Origin: Paraspadella gotoi
Taxonomy: Eukaryota; Chaetognatha
Reading direction: 5' to 3'
Length of the DNA: 64,000 nt
Assembly (NCBI GenBank): GCA_051294375.1
Contig: CM119264.1
Location: 19,537,590 to 19,601,589 of the forward strand
Made by a program: the position numbers and the translations under genes. Shown here piece after piece: positions 11,081-20,938 of this stretch (position 1 is the first letter of the stretch; each line of letters begins with the position of its first letter). Below the pieces are notes generated by a model. That model was not told the DNA's origin. It did not search any database and worked only from the letters and a program-made list of their open reading frames with translations.

Positions 11081-11596
11081 GTGCAAAGACATTTGAGTCT
11101 TTTAAGATTTTCGAGCGCATGGTGACGAGTTGTAGGGAAAAAGGGATCAGATTCAGGTCAAATTTGTAAGCGAAAGAGCGAAGAGCGAAAAAGTTTCGAA
11201 AAGATTGAGCCCGATTAATAAATGGAGGGTGGTTTAGCGTAGACAGGTGGTCGTTTCAATAAGAATAACCTCGAAAGAAATGTTTGGTGGTTTGAAAGTA
11301 GAATGGGAGTAGTCAAGGGAATGGGAAGAAATTAACATACTGTTACTGTTTCAAACGTAAGGTATAAATCGTGTTATGTTTAATGGGTACAATAACCTAT
11401 TTTCCTCATTCGCCCCTTCCATTTTGCTGTAATCGCCCCCTTCCAACCTTGATATAATAAACCTTCCACTTCTGACCCCCAAACTGCATTCTGCAATATT
11501 CTATCCGCCACTCGCTAATACCGCGGCGTTTACTTCCATTGTCTCTTGTTAATCACGCCCTGCGGTCACGCGACAACCACCGCACCCACTCTCCAG
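11081..11596 (+). other. Intron 13, no feature recognised
   Basis: Half-kilobase intron inside Ig6, phase 0. Nothing recognised. Confidence 0.5.
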
Positions 11597-11714
11597 GACT
11601 CTCTCCATTCGCTAATAATTCCGGAAGTGTTCCGGGCGAATTCGGGAAGGTATACGGCCCGTATCGAGAACGAGGCCGGTTATGCCTCCTCCACGGCCGA
11701 ACTCATGGTCGACG
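11597..11714 (+). CDS. sls/TTN-like: Exon 14: Ig6, C-terminal half
   Basis: DSLHSLIIPEVFRANSGRYT, then ARIENEAGYASSTAELMV. Closely parallels the titin pattern SGRYxxxxxNxxGxAxSTAEL. Acceptor ctctccag, donor GACG|gtaaga, phase 1 out. Confidence 0.85.
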
Positions 11715-11981
11715 GTAAGAAACTTCGTATTGGATTTTGTTAGCAAAAATTCGAAATCATTTCCGAAGTCAAATATAACTGACAGTGACCATGTTTATAT
11801 AAATTGGCGCGTAACCATCCACATGGTCACGGGTTATCATTGGCAAGCTGTTTATTGTGAGGGTCCATCATAAATTTTTAACAAGGAAATATTTTTTCAA
11901 ACGATGGAAAAAGGTCAAAAATATAAAATTAAAATATATCTTAAAATCTCTTAAAATATATCTATACTACTACTACTACTA

Positions 11982-11984
<3 letters not shown>

Positions 11985-12040
<56 letters not shown>

Positions 12041-12050
12041 CACACACACT
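11985..12050. repeat. (CT)n/(CA)n microsatellite
   Basis: CT run followed by short CACA and ACATACAC tracts in intron 14. Confidence 0.9.
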
Positions 12051-12132
12051 TCACACATACACATACATTCGCCCACTTACACCTACTCAATGACACACAA
12101 AACCCAACCGATCCGCTCCTTTCTTTCCCAAG

Positions 12133-12323
12133 GACCTTCCCGTGAGGAGAGCGCAAGCCCACAGCCCCGCTCCCTCTCGACTTCTCCTCAGACGAGCAGC
12201 ATCACTATGATTGAACAAGGAATGCAGCAAATGCAACAAGAAATGCGCGTACTGCAACAAACTCAACAAGAGATGCGATCGATGCAGCAATCCTCTTTCG
12301 CCGTTCAACAGACAGCAGATATG
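12133..12323 (+). CDS. sls/TTN-like: Exon 15: Ser/Pro and Gln/Met-rich linker
   Basis: GPSREESASPQPRSLSTSP is followed by a Gln/Met-rich segment with repeats of the type MQQMQQEM and TQQEMRSMQQ. These could form an amphipathic helix. Acceptor ttcccaag, donor ATATG|gtgagt, phase 0. Gln-rich segments of Z-disc titin (Z-repeats) bind alpha-actinin; whether these do is unknown. Confidence 0.65.
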
Positions 12324-12661
12324 GTGAGTTTAGGGACGGCAACTTTCGAATCAAGGCGGCGTGAATAGTTAGAGGCCATGATTGGACACTCCGATGTCTT
12401 AGTAATAACAATGAAAATAAGTTCATTTGTTTTTTCATCGACGAGAGTATGCCTTTTGTTATTTCAAAATGGCAAAGAGCTCTGAGCTTAATTGCGACTG
12501 CTACATAAGTTATAACAAAAACTCGAATGCTTCTTACGTATTTTGAGAAAAATTAGGATGAAAAAATGAACGACCACAATCCCACGTGAAAGTTCAAGGT
12601 TAGATCGAACTAACGCCTAAAGCCTTAAACGTATACACCGTTCGACATCTTCGCAATTTAG

Positions 12662-12775
12662 TCCGCAGCCGCGGCGGCTCACGCACTTCACGTGCAGAAT
12701 GGAACCGCTTGCGATCATGACTGCTCACAATTCGCCGACTATGGAATTCACGGATATCATTCCGTCAGATTTATG
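12662..12775 (+). CDS. sls/TTN-like: Exon 16 (tentative): Ala-rich, His/Cys-containing linker
   Basis: A 114-bp GC-rich open segment between caatttag and gtataa, phase 0-0, reads SAAAAAHALHVQNG then CDHDCSQFADYG. It is GC-rich in an AT-rich intron, as the neighbouring exons are, and would fit in frame. A shorter version ending at 12691 before gtgcag is equally possible. Omitting it also keeps the frame, so it may be alternative or not an exon. Confidence 0.35.
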
Positions 12776-12956
12776 GTATAATGATTTTTAAAAAAATAGC
12801 TGAGAATGTTTAGTCTTTAGAAAAGTGTTTAATAAAGTGTAGTAAAATTCTAAATTTAACTTAAATTAAAATTCTAAAAGTGAAAAATGAACGACATTGT
12901 ACTAATGAACCTTAATGTATAAAAATATTTTATTATATTTTTTTCAATTTACGAAG

Positions 12957-13342
12957 TAGGCTATATTTATACATAGTACTAAGTTACTAACCCTTTAAAT
13001 ATTAAAATTTCAAAATTATTTTCTATGAGATTTTTTTTGCAGAATTGGATTCGTCATAAAAAGTTAATAAAAAGAAATATTTAACTCTTTTTTAAAAATT
13101 ATTTTATCAAGTTATTAAAAAAATTTTAAAAAACTTATATTTTAAGCTGAAAATAAAATTTTTGTATATTAATAAGCATAGTTTATATTTTTTTAATTTA
13201 ATGAAAGAATTTTTAAAAACGATTTATATTTTCTTTTATCAACTTTTGACGAGAAATTCAAATCTGCCATCAAAATTAAGAAGAACTCTTTTTGAAATTT
13301 CATGTTTTTTTAAGGACAGTACTATTTATAAATATAGCCTAC
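12957..13342. mobile_element. Fold-back MITE, TAGGCTATATTTATA family
   Basis: Left end TAGGCTATATTTATACATAG is mirrored by the right end (reverse complement TAGGCTATATTTATAAATAG). Inner arms carry GGATTCGTCATAAAAAGTTA at about 13046 and its inverse at about 13238. Related, more degraded copies lie near 28.5-28.9, 30.2-30.5, 36.16-36.8 and 41.76-42.0 kb, and probably near 33.0 and 63.75 kb. Confidence 0.7.
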
Positions 13343-13814
13343 TGCAAAAATTAAAAAAAACATAAATTTAATTTGTTTTATTAATTAATCTTCACTGGTG
13401 GTACATTGTTCATAATTGACTATTAGAATCTTCATACCTGACTTTCACTACGCTCTAGTTTTCAAGCTTAATTTTAATTGCTTTGAGCATTGTGTTCTAG
13501 TACAGTATATTGTTCGCTTTTACTAGGTCGAATACTGATTTCACTGCATGCTTATTATTTTCATTTTGACCGTGGTAACTGACCGACGCGAGAAAGAGAA
13601 AAGAGGAAGGTCATATAACGCCTAAGTCACCTCAATTTTATTTCGTTAATGTCATAAATAGGATTAATTCATTGATGAAAACAGAAAATCACTATATTAG
13701 GGAAATCAAAGGTTCTTTCCTGGCGTCACTATCACATTTTAAAATTTTAGAATGTTCACTGAATGTTATAAGCGAGATTATAGGTGGTTTAAGACGCTTA
13801 TTGTTTGTTTACAG

Positions 13815-13856
13815 AGCGGAAAAAGGACTTCACCTGCAACCGTGGTCCGTCAACAG
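13815..13856 (+). CDS. sls/TTN-like: Exon 17: 14-residue micro-exon
   Basis: SGKRTSPATVVRQQ, 42 bp, phase 0-0, between tttacag and gtgagg. Both splice sites are good and the exon could be skipped without a frame change. Confidence 0.55.
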
Positions 13857-13925
13857 GTGAGGGACACAACTAATTACGATGTTGGTCATTGCAACAGAAG
13901 CTCATTTTTCATGATTACTCGTCAG

Positions 13926-14015
13926 GTGGCCCCCGCTCCTGTTTCCGTTGCACCTGTGCAGATGGTCCAAACAGCCCCGCCTCCGCCTCCTCCAGCTACA
14001 CCCAAATTTACTAGG
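13926..14015 (+). CDS. sls/TTN-like: Exon 18: Pro/Val/Ala-rich linker and Ig7 entry
   Basis: VAPAPVSVAPVQMVQ, then a six-Pro run and ATPKFTR. The terminal PKFTR is a usual Ig A strand and continues into exon 19. 90 bp, phase 0-0, acceptor ctcgtcag, donor TAGG|gtaaat. Confidence 0.65.
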
Positions 14016-14094
14016 GTAAATTCAAATATTTTTGTAACATTATCTCCCGAATGATGAGTTGTGTTGCAGTTATAATTGAAATATAAATATTTAG

Positions 14095-14165
14095 CCTCTC
14101 GCGTCGCAAGTCGCAACTGAAGGAAGACAAATAACTCTTCAAGCTGGAGTATCCGGTGCTTTAAG
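14095..14165 (+). CDS. sls/TTN-like: Exon 19: Ig7, strands A'-B
   Basis: PLASQVATEGRQITLQAG, then VSGAL. The donor at 14166 (TTTAAG|gtataa) ends in phase 2 and joins exon 20 to give GALSIAWMKDG, restoring the Ig spacing. A competing gt at 14156 would break the frame. Confidence 0.65.
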
Positions 14166-14323
14166 GTATAATATTAATATTAAGGTTAAAAATTAAAAAT
14201 TAGAGTTAGTTAGTTTAAATATATATCTAAGACAAACAATAAGGCTAAAAAGAAATTTTGGCAATAACGAACAAAAAAGTGGGCACTCTCCGAAAATCAT
14301 CACTCTTTATTACACAATGATAG

Positions 14324-14477
14324 TATTGCCTGGATGAAGGACGGTAGAGAGCTGACTGTCTCACCGGACTTTCACATTACCTACGATGGAACTACCGCTA
14401 CACTTATTATTACATGTGCTACTTTGGAAGATACTGGAAAATACGAAATTATCGCACAAAACCAGTCTGGATCCCAG
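14324..14477 (+). CDS. sls/TTN-like: Exon 20: Ig7, strands C-F
   Basis: IAWMKDGRELTVSPDFHITY, then TATLIITCATLEDTGKYEII and AQNQSGSQ. Phase 2 in, phase 0 out. The following 81-bp interval is also open in frame but breaks the Ig G strand, so I treat it as an intron. Confidence 0.75.
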
Positions 14478-14558
14478 GTTTTTAATGTTCAGAACCAACC
14501 TTTCCCCTGTGACAGAACCCCAACACTTTCTATACTTGCCTACCCCCTCTATAATCAG
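14478..14558 (+). other. 81-bp in-frame short intron within Ig7
   Basis: gtttttaatg to tataatcag. Open in the coding frame and a multiple of three, so retention would add 27 residues before the Ig7 G strand. I call it an intron because its removal restores the Ig fold spacing. Confidence 0.55.
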
Positions 14559-14808
14559 ATGTCAGTATGCTACATCACGGTCGAGCCGTCTGGCGACGTG
14601 CCTAAAACTCAGCCGAAGACCTCGAAACAGCCGGTGGCGCCCTTCTTCGAGAAGAAGATCCGCCATTGCAAGCTGATCGAAGGATACAACGGATGGTTCG
14701 AGGTCATCGTCAATGGAGAACCCAAACCGAAAGTCGAATGGAGAAAGAACGGAGAACCAATTAACCTCAATAATTCAAGATACAAAACTGTTTCAGACCC
14801 TAACTCGG
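14559..14808 (+). CDS. sls/TTN-like: Exon 21: Ig7 last strand, linker, Ig8 N-terminal half
   Basis: MSVCYITVEPSG ends Ig7. A Lys/Pro/Thr linker follows, then APFFEKKIRHCKLIEGYNGW and GEPKPKVEWRKNGEP. The donor is TCGG|gtgaat at 14809, phase 1, and joins exon 22 as SGFYSLTI. The intron begins 13 bp before a 127-bp (GA)n tract. Confidence 0.8.
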
Positions 14809-14817
14809 GTGAATATG

Positions 14818-14951
<134 letters not shown>

Positions 14952-15059
14952 AGATGATGTTTGTGAAAATTGAAATAATTAAAGGAGAGAAATTGAAATA
15001 GAAGAATAAGTGGTGAGGAAAAGATAAGATAAAGGTAAGTGAAAATAAGATGAGAAAAG

Positions 15060-15180
15060 ACCTCAAATTGAGCTGCCCCCCCTCGACCGATTCATGGGCC
15101 TGTCATGGGCTGAGGGGATATTGTGGTGGAGTGAGACAGGCTGAGATCTAGTAATGATCCAGCTGGAAAGATGCCAAGTT
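15060..15180. mobile_element. GA-tail repeat family, core fragment
   Basis: Shares CAAATTGAGCTGCCCCCC, TCATGGGCTGAGGG and the following motif order with 46317-46460. Confidence 0.55.
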
Positions 15181-15839
15181 TTTTTAATTTTTTTTATTTT
15201 TTGATAAAGCAAATTTAAATGAATTAATACAACTTTTAACAATCATTAACAAACTTTGTACAGCTAAATATATGTATATGTAATTTTTTTATATTTAAGA
15301 TATCAATTTTAGTTAAAATAATTTAGATTAAAATTTAAATATTTATTTTGATATATAAAGTTTAGATTTGAAAAAACATTGCTATTTTGTTAAAGAGCAG
15401 GTGCAGGGGAAGATTTAGTGGGTGCAGATAAGGTTTATTTTGAATGTTCCTTTGTCTTACAAAAAACTTTGTTGAGCCCTCTGGTATGGTAAGCTAAAAC
15501 ATGAATGAAATTTACTAGGATCTCTGGAATAAGACCTCTGGTTGATGTAGTTGGACTAAATTTAATAGATATTTGTTTTTAAAAATGCTATCTGGTTTTT
15601 TAAGACAAAAACATATAAAAAATGTTATTTTGTTCAAAGAAATGCTAGGGAAAATCTAGTGGGCGCAGACAGAAGAACAATTTTCTATAGAAAATAAAGA
15701 GAAATTGCTCTCAGTAAGAAAGTAAAAGGAATTAAAAAGGAATTAAAAAGTTAGGTAGGCGAAACAAAAATGAAAAAAAAGGGAAAAAATGTACGATTTA
15801 AAATGAAAGTTTTTTAACATAAAACTCATTCCTTGCCAG

Positions 15840-15979
15840 GATTTTATTCCTTGACTATTACCTGCTTGGAATCAAGCGATCGCGGCGAATACACGTGTGC
15901 TTTGATGAATCCAAGCGGGCAAACGCAATGCACGGCATGGCTCTTGCCGGAGGCTGATTTCGCCGGAGTTTTAAACAAG
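15840..15979 (+). CDS. sls/TTN-like: Exon 22: Ig8, C-terminal half with EADF tail
   Basis: FYSLTITCLESSDRGEYTCA, then LMNPSGQTQCTAWLLPEADF and AGVLNK. The tail after the last strand resembles the tail of the Z-disc Ig of vertebrate titin that reads EEADYELLMK (family knowledge). That places this part of the gene in the Z-disc region. Acceptor cttgccag, donor AACAAG|gtgcgt, phase 0 out. Confidence 0.85.
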
Positions 15980-16080
15980 GTGCGTTATTCTTTTGTTAAT
16001 GAAGTCAAAGACATGACATCCCTTATCTTTCACTTTAGTAACCCTTTCCTAATTTTTATTTTCACTTCTATCTGCATCTT

Positions 16081-16800
16081 TTTAGTTGCTCCACTTTTCG
16101 GTCGGTGCGTCGGTATGTCTGTCCTTCAGTCTGATCCACTGAAGTTAAAAATGCTATGGTTGGTTGTTCATTTGTTAAGACAAAAAACAAGTTTGAGCAA
16201 ACAATGCCGGATCTGCTCACGATCATTAGCGGTAATTGATCTGTCATCTTTGATTTTAGGTCTTTTTGTCACCGACCATGAAAAAGCAACGACGACGATG
16301 ATGGCGACGACGATGATGGCGACGACGACAATAATGCCGATAACGATTAATTGATTGACTTACTTGATTGATTGATTGATTACATAATTAGTTAATTTAC
16401 TTATTAATTAATTATTGATTAAATATTTGACTAATTGATTAATTAACTGATAAATTATTTGATTAATTAATATATCTTACATTTACACTTAATATAAAAA
16501 GAAAAAGAAGCATAATCAAATAGTGAAACAGGTTTTTTCCATCGAAACTAATTTCCACTCCGACGATTCCATCGAAACTTAATTTCCATCTCAATCACAC
16601 ACTTACCACACCTACCCATATACAAAATTAAAAGTCAATCGCCCCTTGTACTCATGAGTAATTGGCGTTAAAATCTAAGGGGAGACGGACGGACGGACAT
16701 CGTTTTTTTTTTGCATGATTTATCATAATTTGATATTCTGACATGATTTAAGTCACTTACCGTCAAGCTTTTGGGACGGACCGACCCACCGCCTTCAAGA
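16081..16800. mobile_element. GTCGG-rich MITE fragments, nested
   Basis: Contains TTTTTAGTTGCTCC (compare 23101), AAAACAAGTTTGAGCAAACA with TGCCGGATCTGC (compare 51.6 and 62.6 kb), a (TTAA/TGAT)-rich stretch at about 16350-16470, and the inverse of the unit also seen at 24.5-25.2, 34.9-35.1 and 37.3-37.9 kb. Probably several decayed elements in intron 22. Confidence 0.5.
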
Positions 16801-17064
16801 AATCCTAAAACTATAAAGAATAAAAGACGGAATTCCGATGCAGTGTGTGTCATAAATACACAGACTAAGAAAGTTATTGTAGTCATGTCATGTCATATCA
16901 TGTGATCAAAGGGAAATACACGTGCAAATAAAGTCACTGCGGCGCAACACATTGGACGAACCCATCTTATTTTACAATTTTTTCTCATTTCAACCTCACA
17001 ATAGACATTTCCTTCTTATAACAAATGCAATGTCAGCATTCTCTCCATCCATCCTTTCCATCAG

Positions 17065-17241
17065 GAACGCTCAAAGCAAGTCAAGGATCTCGAGAGACAA
17101 AAATCACGTGAAGTTGTCAACGAATTGTCCAACGTCTTTACTACGACTACGACGCGCGGTGTCTCGGCCAAGCAGATGCAGCCGGCGCAGCAGATGCAGA
17201 TCGCTTCGGTGACGCACATTCGCGGCCCGCAACCGGACGAG
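17065..17241 (+). CDS. sls/TTN-like: Exon 23: charged helix and Gln/Met linker
   Basis: ERSKQVKDLERQKSREVVNE is probably helical. A Thr run (TTTTT) and KQMQPAQQMQIASVTHIRG follow. 59 codons, phase 0-0, acceptor ccatcag, donor GACGAG|gtaggg. It corresponds in position to the Gln/Glu-rich tail that follows the EADY Ig in titin; the sequence itself is not closely conserved. Confidence 0.7.
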
Positions 17242-17430
17242 GTAGGGTCGGTTTCGAGGGGAGGCAGGTGGGGTGAGGTCAAGGGGGGGTGGGGGCACTT
17301 AGTAGAGAATCAGGGCAAAGTCGTACACGAGCCGGCTTCAGGACTATACCGGTACCAGAGGAAGTTGTCCAGCGAGAAGAATGTTGTGCTCGAATAGATA
17401 TTTCATAGCCCCCTTCTTTCACTACGTTAG

Positions 17431-17623
17431 ATGGTTGCCCACGAAGAGTTGCCCGAGGCGTTGGCCAAGCTGGAGGCTGCGCAAAAGGCCCGGATGCAGT
17501 CGGGCGTCAATGTGGATGTCGAGGAGAGCAAGGAAAAAGTTGTCCTGCCTTCCTTCAAAAAGAAACCTGACAACCAGGAGGCCAGGGAGGGCAGACTCGT
17601 GCGCTTTGATTGCGTAGTTGCAG
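17431..17623 (+). CDS. sls/TTN-like: Exon 24: helical linker and Ig9, N-terminal part (GC donor)
   Basis: EELPEALAKLEAAQKARMQS, then LPSFKKKPDNQEAREGRLV and RFDCVVAG. No usable GT donor fits. The exon ends GCAG|gcaaga, a classic GC-AG intron donor, in phase 1; joining to 18105 gives VVAGNPRPELSWFHN with perfect Ig spacing. Confidence 0.75.
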
Positions 17624-17696
17624 GCAAGAATTTTGAATCGTTGGAGCAATTTTTTTTCCTATTTTTCTTTTTCTCTCCCTCACTCCCTCTCTCACC

Positions 17697-17885
17697 ATTA
17701 ATTTATTAATTAAATAAATAAATTTTTAAAAAATAAATAAGTAATTAAAAATAAATAAATAAATAAATAAAAATAAATATATAAATATATAAAAATAAAT
17801 AGATAAATAAATAAAAATAAATATTTAAATAAAATAAATAAATAAATAAATTTTTAAAAAATGAATAAATGAATGAACGAATGAT
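17697..17885. repeat. AAAT/ATAA-rich simple repeat
   Basis: About 190 bp of imperfect AAATAAAT-type tetranucleotide in the GC-AG intron 24. Confidence 0.85.
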
Positions 17886-18104
17886 TGGTGCTGGGAACCC
17901 AGCCTTTTTATTTCTCTGTTTTAACTTTGTAAAATTAACCTTTTTCTTTTATCTTCCTCTTTTCGTATGTGTGTATTGAAATATACATACATGTATCATT
18001 TAAACTGGTCCATCCGAGACTTAATTTACTGTCAAATCTCGGATGTGTAAATATTTTTGATCGTACATTATTAATAGTAGATAGTAATTATGTTTATTAT
18101 TTAG

Positions 18105-18226
18105 GAAACCCTCGTCCTGAGCTCAGCTGGTTCCACAACGAGCTCCAAATTTTTGACTCTGCAAGATGCAAGATTTTAGTTAACGAATCTGGAATTCATT
18201 CTCTTCTATTCATGCAAGTTTCTCAG
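18105..18226 (+). CDS. sls/TTN-like: Exon 25: Ig9, middle
   Basis: NPRPELSWFHNELQIFDSA, then CKILVNESGIHSLLFMQVSQ. Contains the core Trp and strand E. Acceptor tatttag, donor TCTCAG|gttcga, phase 0 out. It is more AT-rich than its neighbours. Confidence 0.8.
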
Positions 18227-18287
18227 GTTCGAAAAAATCTTATGTTGACAAAAAAATGTTAATGTCATTTAATAAATAAGAAACTGA

Positions 18288-18500
18288 AGAGACAGTAATT
18301 ATTGTTATGTGTTAGTGACAGAAGCGTTCAATATAAGTAGTCCCGGATCTTTGGATCAGGCTGTAACACCGCGTTACAGGCGGGTTAAGCGCCCCGTCCC
18401 TCTTAACTGCTAGGGGACCACTGGGCTAGAACCGCGGACCTTTGGGTTGGAAGGCACCAATGGCCGCTGATGAATGGTTGGTGGATTTTAGTCCACCATA
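18288..18500 (-). mobile_element. tRNA-derived SINE, copy 1 (truncated inside)
   Basis: On the minus strand it starts with a small hairpin (TGGTGGACTAAAATCCACC). Other copies then carry an A-box-like TGGTGCAGGAGG and a B-box-like GGTTCTAGCC about 30-40 bp further on, the order of a pol III promoter. This copy lacks part of the A-box side. Confidence 0.75.
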
Positions 18501-18589
18501 AAACTTATTATAGCCGAATAACGATTATGTGTTATAAGCTTTTTTTTTACCATCGGTTTATACGCTTCCTTCGTTCCATCCACGATTAG

Positions 18590-18764
18590 AATGACTCTGG
18601 GACTGTCTCATGCGTCGCTCGCAACAAAGGTGGTGAAGCACGCTTCTCCGTCCAACTCACAGTGCTCGAACGGGAGACGATCGTTCGACCGAGATTCGTC
18701 GATCGCCTACCAGCGAGCCTCACCGTGCAGGAGGGTAGGGAGATAGTTCTCAACGCTACGGCCG
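18590..18764 (+). CDS. sls/TTN-like: Exon 26: Ig9 end and Ig10 start
   Basis: NDSGTVSCVARNKGGEARF closes Ig9, which has both canonical Cys. LERETIVRP is a minimal linker, then RFVDRLPASLTVQEGREIVL opens Ig10. Acceptor cgattag, donor GCCG|gtaagt, phase 1. The near-absent linker suggests a rigid Ig9-Ig10 pair. Confidence 0.85.
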
Positions 18765-18891
18765 GTAAGTTCAATCAGTCCCTCCGTCCGTCGCTTTGTC
18801 CGTCCATTCGTCCATCAACTGCTTTTATTTTTGGCCCTGTAACTGTCAGTGGCCCCTAGCAAGTACTCATTCACAAAACCTCCCCCTACAG

Positions 18892-19092
18892 ACGGCGTTC
18901 CGCCTCCCATGTTGACGTGGCAAAAGGACGGCGTTGTAGTAACGGACGGCCCAGGGTGTCGCATTTCCACAAACGGAGTGCAGACGCAACTCACCATCGA
19001 CGTGGCCACCGGTAACGATTCCGGTTGGTATCAGTGCAGCGCCGTCAACGTGGGCGGTACTGCGTCTACCAGGGGGAAGGTGCTTGTCGAAG
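18892..19092 (+). CDS. sls/TTN-like: Exon 27: Ig10, C-terminal part
   Basis: DGVPPPMLTWQKDGVVVTDG, then TQLTIDVATGNDSGWYQCSA and VNVGGTASTRGKVLVE. Acceptor ccctacag, donor GAAG|gtgagt. Last Ig before the 36-kb Ig-free stretch. Confidence 0.85.
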
Positions 19093-19299
19093 GTGAGTTA
19101 GTGGGTACTTGTTCAATAGACTTGATGTTTATTTTCCGCGTGACAGCCACTAGCGTCAGCAACGACGACTAAAACGATAACGTCGTCAGCATTGAGATGA
19201 AGTGCCTTTGCACAAAGACGAAAACTAATATAGTATTCAGTACACATAGTTTTGCAAGATTAATTGTAGAAACTGATACTGATGCTTTTTTTTTTAAAG

Positions 19300-19378
19300 C
19301 TTATCCCGGCCAACCCGCTCAGCGTGTAACGCTGACTGGAAGACAAGTTGAGAAGCGGGAAGATGATGAAGACAAAAC
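19300..19378 (+). CDS. sls/TTN-like: Exon 28: phase-adapter linker
   Basis: AYPGQPAQRVTLTGRQVEK, then REDDEDKT. Enters in phase 1 like the Ig modules and leaves in phase 2 like all following repeat exons, so it is the adapter between the two exon grammars. Acceptor tttaaag, donor AAAC|gtaagt. Confidence 0.7.
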
Positions 19379-19828
19379 GTAAGTACTTGTCAATATTTGT
19401 GATTAAAATCCGTAACAAAATTTTTAGAATAAAAAGGTAGATCTTAAAATTAAATTAAAATTATCTTATTTTCTATTATTTTTATTTTCAAAAAGCTTTG
19501 TTTCTATAATTAAAAAGCATTAATGTTTTTTTAAAAATAACAAGTTAATTTTTTTATAATCAATAAGCTTAATTTTTTTTTATGTTTGGGGCGAGGGGTA
19601 TTTCGTAGCGAATCCACTTTTACTAGAAGATGGTTAATAACCCCATTGGTTATGCCTTCTCGAACTGTTAGAAGCGAAATGTTTAAATTTGGAAAAACAA
19701 TTTTTTAATAAAGAAATGTTTTAAAGATTACCATCGTTTTTCTTTGACCTATTAAAAATTAATTCTATACATACTTTTAATTCTCGGGCATATTATTTTG
19801 AAACCAACGAGATCACTTTTATTCTTAG

Positions 19829-19921
19829 CAATATGGCGTTCTCCAAAGATAGAATGCGGGAGATTGAACTTCTCGAAAGAAGGTCATCTCAAAAAGCCGC
19901 TCAACTCTTTGATGCGGAAAG
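19829..19921 (+). CDS. sls/TTN-like: Exon 29: AIxxLExR repeat 1
   Basis: KDRMREIELLERRSSQKAAQ followed by LFDAE. First of the ~30-residue helical repeats; here the AI position reads EI. 93 bp, phase 2-2, acceptor attcttag, donor GAAAG|gtctct. Confidence 0.75.
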
Positions 19922-20611
19922 GTCTCTTATTTTTTTTCATATACTAAAACGATTTTATGATATTATAAACAATGTTTCTGTGGACAAAACAAGCGTCGTT
20001 CAGATTTCACAGCTTCACTTTGATAAAAACTACCGCTTTCTAAAAAAGTATTGTTGAAATATACTAATTACGAAGGAACTAACGAAAATAAATATAATAA
20101 TTAGTAAAAGCCAATTGCGCATGGTTTGATCAATTGCTTTTGCAGTATTATTCCTGCTACATTTGTTTATGTCATTGGCAGTTTTCATGTAATATTTTTT
20201 CGCTGAACGAAATTTATCCGTAAAACTTTTTATTTTTTGTAAAAAAATAAACCACCTGTCGTTTTCGTACCCGCACGCCTCCCAACAATCATTTTTGTGA
20301 GCCCACTTTTTGTTTATTTTTTATGCTAAATCCGCTGACACATTATTTTGCTTAAAATTTTTAAATATCTTCAATATTCTTACCCCTTTTAAATACTCAT
20401 AACGATATATACTATGTATATATGTGTATTTATATATTCCGAATTTGTTCGCCTTCTTCTTTCCTTGTCACCTATCCTCAACCATTCCTCAACCGCCCCC
20501 GCATTCCCTTTTTTCCTTACTTCACACCAACAACCCCCCTTCTACCGTCCGCACGTTATTCGGCCCGCACGACAATCCTCTTTCCCCACCCATCCCAATA
20601 AAATCCTCCAG

Positions 20612-20881
20612 CGGTGAGTTTTCGACGGAGCGTATGAAAGCCCTGGCCGCCCTCGAGACGCGTCACGAGAAGCGCATGCGCGCACACGAGAAACAGCGCG
20701 CGCAAGCCGGCGCCAAGTCAGCGAATATGTCGCGGGAGCGCGTCAAGGCCATCGAGGCTTTGGAAACGAAGAAACGTGTTATCGAGGATGCCACCACCGT
20801 CGTTCCAACTTTCCTTGATGAGAAGAGAATGAAGGCAATCGAGGATTTCGAGAAAAAACATGCCGAGGCTCAGCGAGAAGA
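20612..20881 (+). CDS. sls/TTN-like: Exon 30: repeats 2-4 fused in one exon
   Basis: Exactly 270 bp = 90 codons, about three repeats: TERMKALAALETRHEKRM, SRERVKAIEALETKKRVIED and DEKRMKAIEDFEKKHAEAQ. Strongly GC-rich, unlike later repeat exons. Phase 2-2; acceptor cctccag, donor GAAGA|gtacgt. Either introns were lost between three unit exons, or this is the ancestral multi-repeat exon. Confidence 0.75.
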
Positions 20882-20938
20882 GTACGTGTGTTGAGAGAGA
20901 TTGTGTGTTGTCGTTGTTCGTGTCGTTATTGTAATTAT

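Noticed and set aside
10420-11169. Open frames in intron 12 and over exon 13 in another frame
   Set aside because: Pyrimidine-rich composition and overlap with the Ig6 frame; no domain features.
18288-18500. Functional tRNA gene on the minus strand
   Set aside because: Same 200-bp unit recurs five times with a tail and shared ends; a SINE, not a tRNA gene.
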